From positions 1 through 26,149 of IMG/VR virus record IMGVR_UViG_3300021197_000830: a stretch of DNA of 26,149 nucleotides, one strand, 5' to 3'. This DNA is from a virus. Each line of letters opens with the position of its first letter. Within the stretch, counting starts at the first letter, position 1. This document shows, piece by piece, positions 1 through 8,921 of this stretch. The notes below the pieces were generated by a model. The model ran no database searches. It saw only the letters and a program-made list of their open reading frames with translations, and was not told where the DNA came from. A program made the position numbers and the translations under genes.

Positions 1-1471
1 AAACACCACTTCCATTTACACTTGCTCCAGTAAATTCTACGTTGGCAAAATTAGAACCAAGAACGTCAATACCACTTGTTATAGTAACTCCTGTACTTCC
101 CGTCGGTATACTTAATACCGTAGCATCAGCATCGTTTTTCACTGTAAAATCACTGGTGCTTCCTTGCCCTGTAAGTATTAACCCTTCTGCAGATGTATAC
201 CCTATTGCCGCATTATCACCTGCCGCTGTATCACCATCTGGCTCAAAAGTTGACGCGGTTGCGACATTGGTTATATCCATTGACGTGCCATTTAGCTCGC
301 CACCAGAGCCATAAATAACTGCTTTACTGTTGACAATAGAGCCAGCACTAGAGCCATCGACTAAATTTAATTCAGCGGTGGTGCTTGTAACGCCGTCAAG
401 GATGTTTAGTTCAGCAGTGGTACTTGTTACGCCATCGAGAATATTGATCTCGGCAGTTGTACTTGTAACTCCATCAAGTATGTTTAATTCAGCCGTTGAA
501 GCAGTAACCCCGTCTAAAATGTTTAACTCAGCGCCAGTTGACGTTACCGCCGTAGAACCTAAAGTTAATTGATTATCTGGCACAATTAAGCCAGCCGCGC
601 CATTTAGAATTAAATCATCGACTGAAGTATCCCAGGTGACATTGGCAGACGCCGTATCACCATAAAGAATCACGTCGTAACCTTGATCATTTGCACCAAC
701 GGTTACGGTCGAATTAAGCTGAGTGGCTCCTGCAACTGTTAGCGAACCGCCAACGCTTGCCGCTGCAACTAAAGTACATAATCCAGCGCTATCGATTGTT
801 ACTTGGAGAGTCGGGCTGTCGCCATCACTTCCATCATTAGTGTAAATTTGTAACTTGCCTTTTTGGTCGTCACTCGAACCATCATGCGAACCAATGATCT
901 TAACTAGCGTGGATTCTTCGGAACCTGACTGTAAACCTTTCCACTGGATAGTGCTTTCGCGCCCACCATCTGAATCTTCTGCGGTGCTGTTGCTTAAAGT
1001 TACCGAAGGGCTGGCGTTAAACACAAATATATTATCGCCACTAGCAGAAGTTGCTGACGCACCTACTAGTTGGAATTTACTGTTAGTCGCGTCATAAGCA
1101 ACCAGGTAAATACCGCCTGCCTGTATTTGGCCAGCGGCTAATGCAGATTGCGTGTTATTAACGATTGCCACCGCACCGACTGAATCGATGTTTAAAGTTG
1201 CCGCACCAGTGTTGGCGTGATTAGCTCTAAACATGTACGCATCGCCCTGGGCATACGCGGTCACTGTTCGAGCTGCCGCTAATACATAAGCATTAGAGCT
1301 GCCTGTTGTGCTTTTAGTGCCGTTGATGTCCTCATACCAGCGTTTGACTCTGGCGAACGATTCACGCCAGCTATTATTGACCCCAGATGGGGCCATGTTC
1401 TCAGGCATACCATTTGGACTTGCCGAGTTGTTATCATCAGCTGTGACTGAATAATCTTTAATTTCTGCCAT
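1..1471 (-). CDS. Tail fibre / appendage protein, C-terminus beyond window
   Basis: The frame stays open from the ATG at 1471 to the left edge (490 codons). The N-terminus has a fibre-like feel: a short polar head with a WRESFARVKRWYEDING segment (about residues 34-50), then Ser/Thr/Asn/Gly-rich beta-type sequence with almost no Lys or Cys. Between about residues 312 and 376 there are five tandem copies of a 13-residue unit of the type TTAELNILDGVTS, a motif common in tail fibres of marine and cyanobacterial phages. The gene follows the 293-aa gene with a 2-base gap and is the last of the tail genes seen. Likely role: trimeric fibre for receptor binding, with the receptor-binding tip off-window. 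The fibre class is fairly sure; the attachment point and receptor cannot be read. Confidence 0.8.
   Translation of the reverse strand, partial: MAEIKDYSVTADDNNSASPNGMPENMAPSGVNNSWRESFARVKRWYEDINGTKSTTGSSNAYVLAAARTVTAYAQGDAYMFRANHANTGAATLNIDSVGAVAIVNNTQSALAAGQIQAGGIYLVAYDATNSKFQLVGASATSASGDNIFVFNASPSVTLSNSTAEDSDGGRESTIQWKGLQSGSEESTLVKIIGSHDGSSDDQKGKLQIYTNDGSDGDSPTLQVTIDSAGLCTLVAAASVGGSLTVAGATQLNSTVTVGANDQGYDVILYGDTASANVTWDTSVDDLILNGAAGLIVPDNQLTLGSTAVTSTGAELNILDGVTASTAELNILDGVTSTTAEINILDGVTSTTAELNILDGVTSTTAELNLVDGSSAGSIVNSKAVIYGSGGELNGTSMDITNVATASTFEPDGDTAAGDNAAIGYTSAEGLILTGQGSTSDFTVKNDADATVLSIPTGSTGVTITSGIDVLGSNFANVEFTGASVNGSGV
344..538 (-). repeat. Five tandem 39-bp units inside the fibre gene
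   Basis: Five consecutive 39-bp units start at 538, 499, 460, 421 and 382 (minus strand) and encode variants of a 13-residue motif with core AELNILDGV; the last unit is diverged (AELNLVDG). DNA identity between units is partial because synonymous codons differ, so the protein repeat is older or under stronger selection than the DNA repeat. Copy number could change by recombination, altering fibre length. Confidence 0.85.
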
Positions 1472-1473
1472 TG

Positions 1474-2355
1474 TTACGTACCTAATGCTTTATAGTTGCT
1501 GTACAAATCCATCAAACCGCCAGCTATACCAATTCCACCACCAATATTTCTCATGGTCTTATCCGCATAATCGGGCTGTTGCATAACACTAGTACCGCCA
1601 AAATTGCCAGTGATTGCATTTTGATAATCTTGCAAGGCTCTTGTCGGTCTGGTTTGATCAAACATATATTGATTGTATTGGTCGGCTAATTGATTTTGCG
1701 CCTGCTCATCGCGCATTTTACCAGCGCCTAATAGTTGGCTTGCGTCAAAATAATTAAGGTTAGCCATGCCTGGTATTTTGCCCATCGCCGAATCTTGTCG
1801 GCCTCTTTCGGTCGCGTAATTTTGGCCATAAACATTGGTTGCAAGGCGTCCTAAAGAATCGCCTAGCTCACGTTGCGAATTAGCCATCATGTTTTGATAT
1901 AACCCTGAACCAAAACGACCTTGCGCATCTGCATTAGCGCCAATAGACGGCGCAACCGCTTCACGATAGTTTCGTGTGACATTATCAGCTGCTTGGTTAT
2001 ACATTTGGTCTAAGTAAGGATTTGAGTTTAAAAAATCGCCTGACAATGTCTGCCCTAGTAAGTTTTGGCCTATACCAATATTTGGGCTACCAGCCATTGC
2101 GGTGTTTTGTATGTTTTGCAACGCGGTTTCGGTTGGTGCACTAAAATCTGCGAATTTTGATTGCCCAAAACCTTTTGGACCACCAGTTTCATAAAGTCTG
2201 CGTGCTTCTGCAAAACTTTCGTCTAAATACGGTCGTTGGCCGGCATAGGGGGATGTTGTTGCGCTGGTTGTGATCATGCCTGGCGCGTTCATGTTAGTTG
2301 CACCCATATTCAATGGGTTTAAATTCGGTCGATAATTGGCGTATTCGAGGGCCAT
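1474..2355 (-). CDS. Internal virion / tail-associated protein
   Basis: The protein has 293 residues, is rich in Gln, Asn, Ala and Gly, and lacks a signal peptide. Its mid-part (about 125-200) is a long helical stretch with a QGRFGSGLYQNMM segment followed by LGDSLGRLATNVYGQN, a pattern seen in podovirus proteins placed between nozzle and fibre genes, often annotated as ejection or tail proteins. The C-terminus is Gly-rich and mildly hydrophobic (GGGIGIAGGLMDLYSN). The start is the ATG at 2355 with a GGAG ribosome site inside the end of the upstream gene. The position suggests a DNA-ejection or tail-tip role; no catalytic motif is visible, so function is inferred from place only. Confidence 0.6.
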   Translation of the reverse strand: MALEYANYRPNLNPLNMGATNMNAPGMITTSATTSPYAGQRPYLDESFAEARRLYETGGPKGFGQSKFADFSAPTETALQNIQNTAMAGSPNIGIGQNLLGQTLSGDFLNSNPYLDQMYNQAADNVTRNYREAVAPSIGANADAQGRFGSGLYQNMMANSQRELGDSLGRLATNVYGQNYATERGRQDSAMGKIPGMANLNYFDASQLLGAGKMRDEQAQNQLADQYNQYMFDQTRPTRALQDYQNAITGNFGGTSVMQQPDYADKTMRNIGGGIGIAGGLMDLYSNYKALGT

Positions 2356-2356
2356 G

Positions 2357-4180
2357 TCATACTCCCATAAAAGGATTATAAAAAGAACGATAGTCGATTG
2401 GTGTAAATTCCATCGGCGTAAAGCCTAATTCATACGGCATCCTTGGACGCCCTGTTACTGCTGGCGCTTTTGGCATTTCAAAAGGATTGCCGCTTGAGCC
2501 TGCGGTTGCAGTTGCAGTTTCATCAGGAAAAAACTCGCTAGCCGCGCCTAGCGCGAGCTTGGTTGCTTCAAATGGATTGTCTTTTATTTTGTCAAAAATA
2601 GAATCGTTAGGAAGTGTGCCAAGCGATTCAAACGCAGGATCTATAAATGCGCTGTAATCGGGCTGTTCTACAAAAGGATTATTAACATTAAACTGACCTT
2701 CGCCGAACAATGAATCAACTGTTGGGTCAGGAATTGTTGGCGCAGTAAATGTGTTATTAACTAAAGTCGTTGGATTAATATTATTTTGTAATGTGGCCTC
2801 TGCCGTACCGCCTTCAGGAAACAAACTATTTGTTAATCCTTCCTCGGCTGTTGGTATTGGCAAACTGTAATCAGGACTAAAACCTTGACCTGGTGCCGTT
2901 GGGCTTAATGATGTTGTTGAGGCCGGTATATCGACAGTCGGCGGTATTACTAGTGAAAAGCCTGGCACACTACTCGTTCCAACATAATTAAATGGATTAG
3001 ACGTTGGAGGAACAAAAGAATCATTGGTTAAATTTGTACTGACGGATGAGCCATCAGGAAATAATGGATCTGGTATATCAGCTGTTGGGTTTAAATAATC
3101 TGTTGTTGGTATTTCTGGCGCATTGCCTAAATATGTCGTTCCAGCTGTTAAACCCATTGATAACGGATCAAAATCTGTTCGCAAACCAGTGGTCAGTGTA
3201 TTTCCAGCCGTCACCCCGAAACGACCTGCGGCAGTTGTAGGATTGAAACCGCCACCACCTACAAACGCTTGGCCTGCATTAAGCGCAATTTCCCCAGGGC
3301 TTTTCCCTTGTGCCGCTCCAATACCTGCGGCTGTCGCCATTCCTAAATACGGATTTATAATTGTTGCGCCAGCTGTTAAAACTGGTGCTACAAATCGATC
3401 AAATATTGAGCCTGGTTTATTTTGAAATTTGTTTCCTGTATAGCGACCGCCGTAATCAAAAGCATCGAACGCCATACCAGCTGGCATAGCGTCGGTAATT
3501 TGGCCTGTTTTTATATAATTTTCATAAGCCGCCGCCGCTTCTGGGCCATAGCGATCACGCGAGCCACCGCCTTGCGGCCCTAAAAAGTCCTTCATGCCGT
3601 TCCAGATAGACTTATTGCCACCCATCTTAGCTTCTGACTCAGGAATGGGGCTTTCAGACCAAGGTTTTACACCTTCGGCATACTGTCCATAAGTTTCCCA
3701 AATGTCCTGAAAGCGGTCTGTCACGTTGTTTAAATCGACCCCGTAGTTTGTCGCCCCTAACCCAACCATGTTGTATGGAAGTTCTTTTGCGTCAAATTGC
3801 CCAGGCTTAACATACCATGCCGAGTTTTCTACATAATCGGGTAAGTTCCACAGTGCCGTATCAGAAAATCCAGCAGAGCGTAATTCATTTTTTTGATCTT
3901 GTACCTCACGACTGTCAGGCACATAATCTTCGTGCGACATTAGATTAGGCACTATGTTTTCTAAAGTCGGATCTGTTTCAAACGGATTGCCTAAACTTAA
4001 AGCGTTGTTTTGAGCTGTTTTATAAGCCTCAAGTTCATCCAAATCGTACTCGTTTACCTTGTTATAAGTTTCTAACCCTTGATTATAACCGGCCATATAA
4101 TCGGAATTAGATGAAAAATTTTCATTGACAGGAATACCTTTTTGCCCAGCGATACGACCAAGTTGTTCTATGGTTAGCAT
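2357..4180 (-). CDS. Large Asn/Pro-rich putative ejection or internal virion protein
   Basis: The protein has 607 residues. The N-terminal third is charged and Tyr-rich. Around residues 265-320 there is a small-residue hydrophobic stretch (VAPVLTAGATIINPYLGMAT and a following Ala/Gly run) resembling the membrane-active glycine-rich segment of phage internal proteins. The second half is low-complexity, rich in Pro, Asn, Thr and Phe, with recurring LFP(D/E)G and NPF motifs. The C-terminus ends in a YRSFYNPFMGV tail. It sits between the nozzle-like and 293-aa genes, where podoviruses place ejection proteins. No lysozyme motif was seen. Ejection function is an inference from position and composition; it could instead be a tail-needle or scaffold-like component. 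Confidence 0.55.
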   Translation of the reverse strand: MLTIEQLGRIAGQKGIPVNENFSSNSDYMAGYNQGLETYNKVNEYDLDELEAYKTAQNNALSLGNPFETDPTLENIVPNLMSHEDYVPDSREVQDQKNELRSAGFSDTALWNLPDYVENSAWYVKPGQFDAKELPYNMVGLGATNYGVDLNNVTDRFQDIWETYGQYAEGVKPWSESPIPESEAKMGGNKSIWNGMKDFLGPQGGGSRDRYGPEAAAAYENYIKTGQITDAMPAGMAFDAFDYGGRYTGNKFQNKPGSIFDRFVAPVLTAGATIINPYLGMATAAGIGAAQGKSPGEIALNAGQAFVGGGGFNPTTAAGRFGVTAGNTLTTGLRTDFDPLSMGLTAGTTYLGNAPEIPTTDYLNPTADIPDPLFPDGSSVSTNLTNDSFVPPTSNPFNYVGTSSVPGFSLVIPPTVDIPASTTSLSPTAPGQGFSPDYSLPIPTAEEGLTNSLFPEGGTAEATLQNNINPTTLVNNTFTAPTIPDPTVDSLFGEGQFNVNNPFVEQPDYSAFIDPAFESLGTLPNDSIFDKIKDNPFEATKLALGAASEFFPDETATATAGSSGNPFEMPKAPAVTGRPRMPYELGFTPMEFTPIDYRSFYNPFMGV

Positions 4181-4181
4181 T

Positions 4182-5663
4182 TTATCTAAGTCCTTTCGCT
4201 GCTATGTTGGCTCGAACACCAAGTGCATGATCAAAACCACCGGCAATATCAACTCGAAATCGCATATAACGCGCACTCTTTCTTAAATTGTGTTGCCCTG
4301 TGGCGCTATTAACCGTCACACCCGACGAATAGGTTATGTCTGAGTTTTGATTGGCTCTAGTGGCCACATAGACGGTATTAGTAGCGGTTGAGCCTTCAAC
4401 TAACGGCAATACGTTGTTGCACGTTAAAATGTTAGTGTTTTCGCTTCCCACTTCCTCACTTTCTAGGCGTGCAGTCAGCGCTGTTCCAGTAAAATCGCCT
4501 GATTTATGGCTGGTATTAAAGCCATATAAACCAGCCGCACCGCCTTTCCATAAGTCAGAATCAAGCGATGCTGGCAAACTGTCGAGTGTATAAGTCGTGC
4601 CACCCACCGAATCTAACGAGTCCATCGTGTAACCTGGCGATAAGCCATCAAATATAATTTCTGTATCGATTACCGCATAACCCCAGCGCCCTGACTTCCA
4701 ATCGTAAATCAACAGTTCATCATTACCCGATGCGCCGTTAGCATACGACCAGACTACTTTGGAGTTTGCGGGATCGATTGCAGATGAAATGGTGTAATAA
4801 CTTTCTTTATTAACGCGGTCTAAGAACCAGCGATCAACCTTTTGGTCACCTATTGGTGTTGTGCCTTTTCCAATGTCGTAACGCTGAAAGCCGGACTCGG
4901 ATAAAAAGAAAACACTATTACCGTAACGCACCACAGAACCCTCAGAAGGCGTGCCAATCCCGACCGAAACCTCATTAAACGACCAAACTAAAGGCGGCCC
5001 CTCGTAACGCATTTCCCATATTGAGCGCTCTTGAAATATCACGCCAATATCACCGCCAGTAATCGCCATTATTTTGCCGCCGTTACCGACTAAATCCTGA
5101 AAATCACTTTGTGTACTAGGGACAGTCCCCCAACTCGTTTCGTTATTTTGGCCTGACCATTGAACCCTAGTTGGATGCTCAGTGGAACCACTTAAAATAT
5201 CACCAAGCACAACAAAAGAGCGCACGCCTGTAATAAAACGAGCCTTTGGGGGACTTCCACCGAGATCGGCAAAAGCAGACGTGCCGTCAATCGGGCCTAT
5301 CTGAATATTATCTGCGTAATTGGTCGCAATTACTTGCGTTCCAAACTTTAAAAAATTCCAATTATCAAGCGTGTCATTGTTATAACCGCCCGATTTTGAT
5401 TTATCAGTCCAAGTGCCACCATCATATCGATATAACTTAGTCGCATCACCGGCAAACATGCGCACATTTGCGTCGCCATCAATCATTGCAACCGCGCCCC
5501 TAGCTTTATCGCTTAACGCTGTTGAATCAGTAGCAAGTGAACCCCAACTGCGAAAGCCTGTGCCATGCGGTTGTATGTTCTGCGCTTCCGTCACGCCTGG
5601 CGAAGACAAAGCAGCTTGATCGGGCAACCACTCGCCAAATTTTAAAGTTGTTGGTTTTATCAT
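4182..5663 (-). CDS. Tail nozzle-like beta-propeller protein
   Basis: The protein has 493 residues and opens with MIKPTTLKFGEWLPDQAAL, then a NIQPHGTGFRSWGSL segment. This opening is typical of podovirus tail proteins of the P22 gp10 / T7 gp12 nozzle type. The rest is beta-rich with many Gly, Asp and aromatic residues, consistent with a propeller: repeated short strands such as RSFVVLGDIL, KIMAITGGDIGVIFQ and SVFFLSESGFQRYDIGKG. It overlaps the adaptor gene by 4 bases (5660-5663). Its role would be to continue the adaptor ring downward to the tail tip. The family call rests on the N-terminal pattern, size and order in the operon. Confidence 0.7.
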   Translation of the reverse strand: MIKPTTLKFGEWLPDQAALSSPGVTEAQNIQPHGTGFRSWGSLATDSTALSDKARGAVAMIDGDANVRMFAGDATKLYRYDGGTWTDKSKSGGYNNDTLDNWNFLKFGTQVIATNYADNIQIGPIDGTSAFADLGGSPPKARFITGVRSFVVLGDILSGSTEHPTRVQWSGQNNETSWGTVPSTQSDFQDLVGNGGKIMAITGGDIGVIFQERSIWEMRYEGPPLVWSFNEVSVGIGTPSEGSVVRYGNSVFFLSESGFQRYDIGKGTTPIGDQKVDRWFLDRVNKESYYTISSAIDPANSKVVWSYANGASGNDELLIYDWKSGRWGYAVIDTEIIFDGLSPGYTMDSLDSVGGTTYTLDSLPASLDSDLWKGGAAGLYGFNTSHKSGDFTGTALTARLESEEVGSENTNILTCNNVLPLVEGSTATNTVYVATRANQNSDITYSSGVTVNSATGQHNLRKSARYMRFRVDIAGGFDHALGVRANIAAKGLR

Positions 5664-6310
5664 GGGTTAATTGAATCCGTTTTTACGCTAATTGGCCCTT
5701 GATTAACCCGCCCTTGCCGATACGTTTCAGATGCAGACCAGGCAGCAACCTTGTATTGGTCTAACCAATCTTTTGAGGTTGCATCGTCTTGAGTAAAACG
5801 AAACGCATGAAATAAAGCAGCCGCTAAATACACATCGGGATAGTCCGTTAATATCCAGTTTGTAGTGTTCGACGCGCTTAATGGGGTAACTTTTGGAAAA
5901 TAACTTAGCTCGTAGGCGTAAGTTGAGTCTGGCGTGCGGTCAAACTCTATCTTATCTGATATGGTGTACCACCTGGGCAAACCAGCCGCATCACGTTGAT
6001 AAATGCTTAACTGCGTTGGATCGACGTAACGTATTACACCTGTCACCCCATTTGAGGTTAATGTCAGTCGGTACGAGTCCAAATAATCAGCAGGTAAATC
6101 AAGCGTATTAGCTGAAGTTGAAAGCGAGCCTGACAATCGCGTGATGTTACCTCGAACGCCACCAATCTCCGGCAAACGCGGCAATGATGGCGCACGTTTT
6201 AGATAGGTTTCAGCGAGATCAATAAAATTATCAATGTAACTGGTTAAATCATCTCGCGCAGTCCAATCGGCAATGGCTGTTTTTAATTCACTGTATGTCG
6301 AGATTGCCAT
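5660..6310 (-). CDS. Head-to-tail adaptor protein
   Basis: The protein has 216 residues. The N-terminal helix MAISTYSELKTAIADWTAR, followed by a FIDLAETYLKR helix, is the usual start of podovirus adaptor (tail tubular A / P22 gp4-like) proteins. The middle is beta-rich with an LPADYLDSYRL segment, and the last third returns to helix (YPDVYLAAALFHAFRF, WLDQYKVAAWSASETYRQGR). It should form a ring under the portal and carry the nozzle. It overlaps the glycosyltransferase gene by 28 bases upstream and the nozzle gene by 4 bases downstream. Confidence 0.72.
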   Translation of the reverse strand: MAISTYSELKTAIADWTARDDLTSYIDNFIDLAETYLKRAPSLPRLPEIGGVRGNITRLSGSLSTSANTLDLPADYLDSYRLTLTSNGVTGVIRYVDPTQLSIYQRDAAGLPRWYTISDKIEFDRTPDSTYAYELSYFPKVTPLSASNTTNWILTDYPDVYLAAALFHAFRFTQDDATSKDWLDQYKVAAWSASETYRQGRVNQGPISVKTDSINP

Positions 6311-6966
6311 GCTTTTCGTTTCTCCGTTATGTTATTTAAGACCAACTCAACGTGTACCGAGTCGCCCATCAATTCTAACCAACTGCAATTACCCACCATC
6401 GAATCAAACTCTTGAGTCCAGGCCTCGGCGTAATCGCAATCTTTAGTTTCGGGGAAATGCGGTATGCCAGCGGTGTAATGAATCAATTTAGGTTGCTCAA
6501 TAGGCTTGTCGTAACCTACGGTAAAATTCCATTCGCGAGGCAACTCGCCTACTGATTCGGCCCAACTAAAATCATCAAGAATGTTGGTTTCATTATTAAT
6601 GTAATCAGCTGTCAATGTTTTGCACTTTTCATTGTTAAACACCATCATCGACGGCCATTCAAACTGATTTGCGCTTTTGACTACCGATACCGCATCATCT
6701 GGGTTAATCAATGTCTCTAGCTCGTTAATATCAGCCTGTAACAACATGTCAGCGTCTAGAAACACGCTAATTCCTTGGAAGCCTGATAACGCCGGCACTA
6801 AGTAACGAGAATACGTAAAATCGGTTAAACCTGTTCTCGTAATCGGTAATGTCGGCAAAACTAACGGCACAATAGCTAATGGTCTGCTGGTGCGCCTGGT
6901 GATTGACCATTGCAACACGTTAAAGGCGACCGGCTGTCTTGGATCTATGCCTATATAAACTCTCAT
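6283..6966 (-). CDS. GT-A fold glycosyltransferase-like protein
   Basis: The protein has 227 residues. It starts MRVYIGIDPRQPVAFNVL, as family 8-like glycosyltransferases do, and carries a metal/nucleotide-sugar DxD motif in VFLDADMLL (Asp71-Asp73). An NFTVGY segment and an LIHYTAGIPHF segment (His163) follow, matching the C-terminal metal-binding His of this class. It would transfer a sugar from a nucleotide donor to an unknown acceptor in the cytoplasm. It overlaps the upstream TPR/glycosyltransferase gene by 4 bases and the adaptor gene by 28, so it is co-translated with virion genes. Donor and acceptor cannot be told from sequence. Confidence 0.75.
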   Translation of the reverse strand: MRVYIGIDPRQPVAFNVLQWSITRRTSRPLAIVPLVLPTLPITRTGLTDFTYSRYLVPALSGFQGISVFLDADMLLQADINELETLINPDDAVSVVKSANQFEWPSMMVFNNEKCKTLTADYINNETNILDDFSWAESVGELPREWNFTVGYDKPIEQPKLIHYTAGIPHFPETKDCDYAEAWTQEFDSMVGNCSWLELMGDSVHVELVLNNITEKRKAWQSRHTVN

Positions 6967-8333
6967 CCGACTTTGACCTCGCCAGTGCGCGTATCGCGTA
7001 AACTGTTAATAATTGAGTCTCGAACCGCTAAAACAGCGTTTTCAGTGCCTAACTCTGGCCTGCGGTAAAATTTCACCGACTCCCACCAAGGACAATCGCC
7101 TGCAATGCCTTCGTGAAAATGCGGTTGGTCGTGTACTAATACCATTGCTGGCTTGCCTAACGCTCCGGCTAAGTGGTAAATCGTTGTCGGTACCGATACC
7201 ACCATATCCAAACAATTAACTAATGCTGCTTGGTCGTCGTAATTATTTGACATTGAACCCCAGGGCCAATCATGAATTGTAATGCCGGTTTCTTTTTTAA
7301 ACTGATCTATTTCTTCGGTGCGGTCTTTATATTCCAAGCTAACAAACGTCGCATCGAGTTCTAATATTGGTTTTAAGTCATGCAGCGTAAGGTTTCTATT
7401 TTTCCAACCATCTGACTTGATCGCGCCACCTGTCCAGGCGATGCCGATCTTTGGTTTGTTGTGTCCTTGCGCGGATAACAAACCAGTCCATTGAATTTCT
7501 TTTTGTCTGCGAGGCTTTAAGAATTTGCCTCGTGGCTTCATTTCTGCATAAGGCATGAAGCTGGCCATTGATATTTGATGCGTTGCTTTAACACGCCCTT
7601 TGAAGTCGCTAAACTGCGCTCCATGCACATCGGAAAACGGAAACGATAAACTGAACAGCGTTTCTAGTTTTGGGTTGCAAACAATTTGCGATGGCGTGAT
7701 CGGGCACGCTGACATATAGGCTATTTGATCGCCTAACCCTTGTTCGCCGTACACTAAAACGCTAGCGTCTTTCTCGCCTTTCCATTCAGGCAGGCCATAA
7801 TCTTGCAACTCGCGTTGCGTGGTAGTGCCTAATTGCGATCTGTATAACTTCCACCCTAGCTCCCAATCACGTTCGTGCAATGCAGCAAACGCCAGTGAAG
7901 TTTTAGGTTGGTGGTGATCTTCTAACTTGAGCGATAAATTGGCGTAATGCTTGGTTTTTTTAAAGTTATAGCCCTGAACATACGCACTAGCTAATTGTCG
8001 ATACACAATGGCTTTATTGCTATCCGGCTCGTTCTCAGGCATTAAATCAAGCGCCTGGTGTAAGGTTTTACACGCTTCACTAACTTCTTGTAATACTGCT
8101 TGGACAGAACCAAGCAACAACAAATTGCGCCAGGTCTTGCTTTCACTTACCGCCGCCACCGCTATCGGGTACGCATAAGGCGCTTTACCAGCATCAATTA
8201 AAAAACGCGCTAATGTTGTCCAGGCTTCGTGATTAGTTGGATCTTGAGAAAGAACCTTTAATAACCCATGACCTGCAAAATCTAAATCGCCGTATTCAAT
8301 TGCTTTATCGCAATCAGCCAGCAACTCAGACAC
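6963..8333 (-). CDS. TPR protein with C-terminal GT-B glycosyltransferase-like domain
   Basis: The protein has 456 residues from a GTG start (8333) that overlaps the upstream gene by 8 bases. About residues 1-155 are helical tetratricopeptide-like repeats (segments DPTNHEAWTTLARFLIDAGK, AIVYRQLASAYVQGYNFKKT, LAFAALHERDWELGWKLYR). From about residue 185 the sequence matches the glycosyltransferase-9-like / TPR-GT pattern: VLVYGEQGLGDQIAYM, then KIGIAWTGG, and near the end MVVSVPTTIYHLAGALGKPAMVL. The N-terminal repeats may hold a protein acceptor. Its partner is probably the next gene, a GT-A enzyme. Whether it modifies the virion or host surface sugars is not known. Confidence 0.75.
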   Translation of the reverse strand: MSELLADCDKAIEYGDLDFAGHGLLKVLSQDPTNHEAWTTLARFLIDAGKAPYAYPIAVAAVSESKTWRNLLLLGSVQAVLQEVSEACKTLHQALDLMPENEPDSNKAIVYRQLASAYVQGYNFKKTKHYANLSLKLEDHHQPKTSLAFAALHERDWELGWKLYRSQLGTTTQRELQDYGLPEWKGEKDASVLVYGEQGLGDQIAYMSACPITPSQIVCNPKLETLFSLSFPFSDVHGAQFSDFKGRVKATHQISMASFMPYAEMKPRGKFLKPRRQKEIQWTGLLSAQGHNKPKIGIAWTGGAIKSDGWKNRNLTLHDLKPILELDATFVSLEYKDRTEEIDQFKKETGITIHDWPWGSMSNNYDDQAALVNCLDMVVSVPTTIYHLAGALGKPAMVLVHDQPHFHEGIAGDCPWWESVKFYRRPELGTENAVLAVRDSIINSLRDTRTGEVKVG

Positions 8334-8679
8334 GTCCTGTACCTGTTCTTAAATACGCCCAATCACGATCGTTTAATAACTTCTTAACCGCAGGCAGGTG
8401 ATCTTTATTGTATATATCAACGCCTAGCTCTTTCTTCCATTTTAAAATAACGGAATTAGGAACGCTCGCCGCGTGCCACCAGTTGTTTTTAATACCGCGC
8501 TGGGCCACTTCATTTAAACCTTTAGCGCCACCATTACCCTGATTCCTAGCAACTTTATTAGCTTCGAGTACTGGCGCCACGTCTTGCACTTCCGCTATAA
8601 CGGTTTGCTTAGTGTGGTGGTCGTAATCGTGCCAGGTCTGAATACCAGTATCAGCATCGTAATCAAGTAGTCGTTTCAT
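8326..8679 (-). CDS. Small conserved-looking protein next to capsid gene
   Basis: The protein has 117 residues and starts at the ATG at 8679, overlapping the upstream small gene as ATGA. The N-terminus reads MKRLLDYDADTGIQTWHDYD. The C-terminal half (NNWWHAASVPNSVILKWKKE, then LNDRDWAYLRTGTGRV) looks like a compact alpha/beta unit. Proteins of this pattern occur beside capsid genes in aquatic phages, but I know no function. It could be a minor head protein. It is acidic/aromatic, unlike its very basic neighbour. Confidence 0.65.
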   Translation of the reverse strand: MKRLLDYDADTGIQTWHDYDHHTKQTVIAEVQDVAPVLEANKVARNQGNGGAKGLNEVAQRGIKNNWWHAASVPNSVILKWKKELGVDIYNKDHLPAVKKLLNDRDWAYLRTGTGRV

Positions 8680-8822
8680 GCGTGAGTTTTAGACTTGTTG
8701 CCAAATGTCGCGTTCTTGCCCATTTGAGACATGGTTTTTTTAAAGTTTCCAGTATTTTTCATTGCTTGCTTACCGCTTTTCTTAAAGTTCTTTAATGAAC
8801 CTTTTTTAGAGTCCGCTTTCAT
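8676..8822 (-). CDS. Small very basic protein (48 aa)
   Basis: The reading frame ATG 8822 to TGA 8676 gives 48 residues, with 13 Lys and no acidic residue after position 4, and regularly spaced Met and Asn (KQAMKNTGNFKKTMSQMGKN). It has a GAGGTGA ribosome site and its stop overlaps the next start (ATGA), which supports translation. It sits directly after the capsid gene and hairpin. It may bind DNA or the inner capsid face; this is only suggested by charge. Confidence 0.6.
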   Translation of the reverse strand: MKADSKKGSLKNFKKSGKQAMKNTGNFKKTMSQMGKNATFGNKSKTHA

Positions 8823-8844
8823 AATTCACCTCGTAGAATAGATA

Positions 8845-8866
8845 ATGGGGGCCTTTCAGCCCCCAT
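8845..8866 (-). terminator. Perfect 8-bp hairpin after the capsid gene
   Basis: Arms ATGGGGGC (8845-8852) and GCCCCCAT (8859-8866) enclose a 6-base loop in the gap after the capsid gene. On the minus strand the stem is followed by TATCTATTC, not a T-run, so a classic intrinsic terminator is unlikely. It may instead be a leaky terminator or an mRNA 3'-end stabiliser that raises capsid message over downstream genes. Confidence 0.6.
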
Positions 8867-8921
8867 CAAGGGACGCGCTACAAATGGAGTTGCAACGCTA
8901 TTTGCGTAGTGAAACGCAGGG

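Noticed and set aside
42-1097. Plus-strand reading frames opposite the fibre gene, including one with tandem repeats
   Set aside because: They are mirror images of the minus-strand fibre frame; the repeat is fully explained by the 13-residue fibre repeat.
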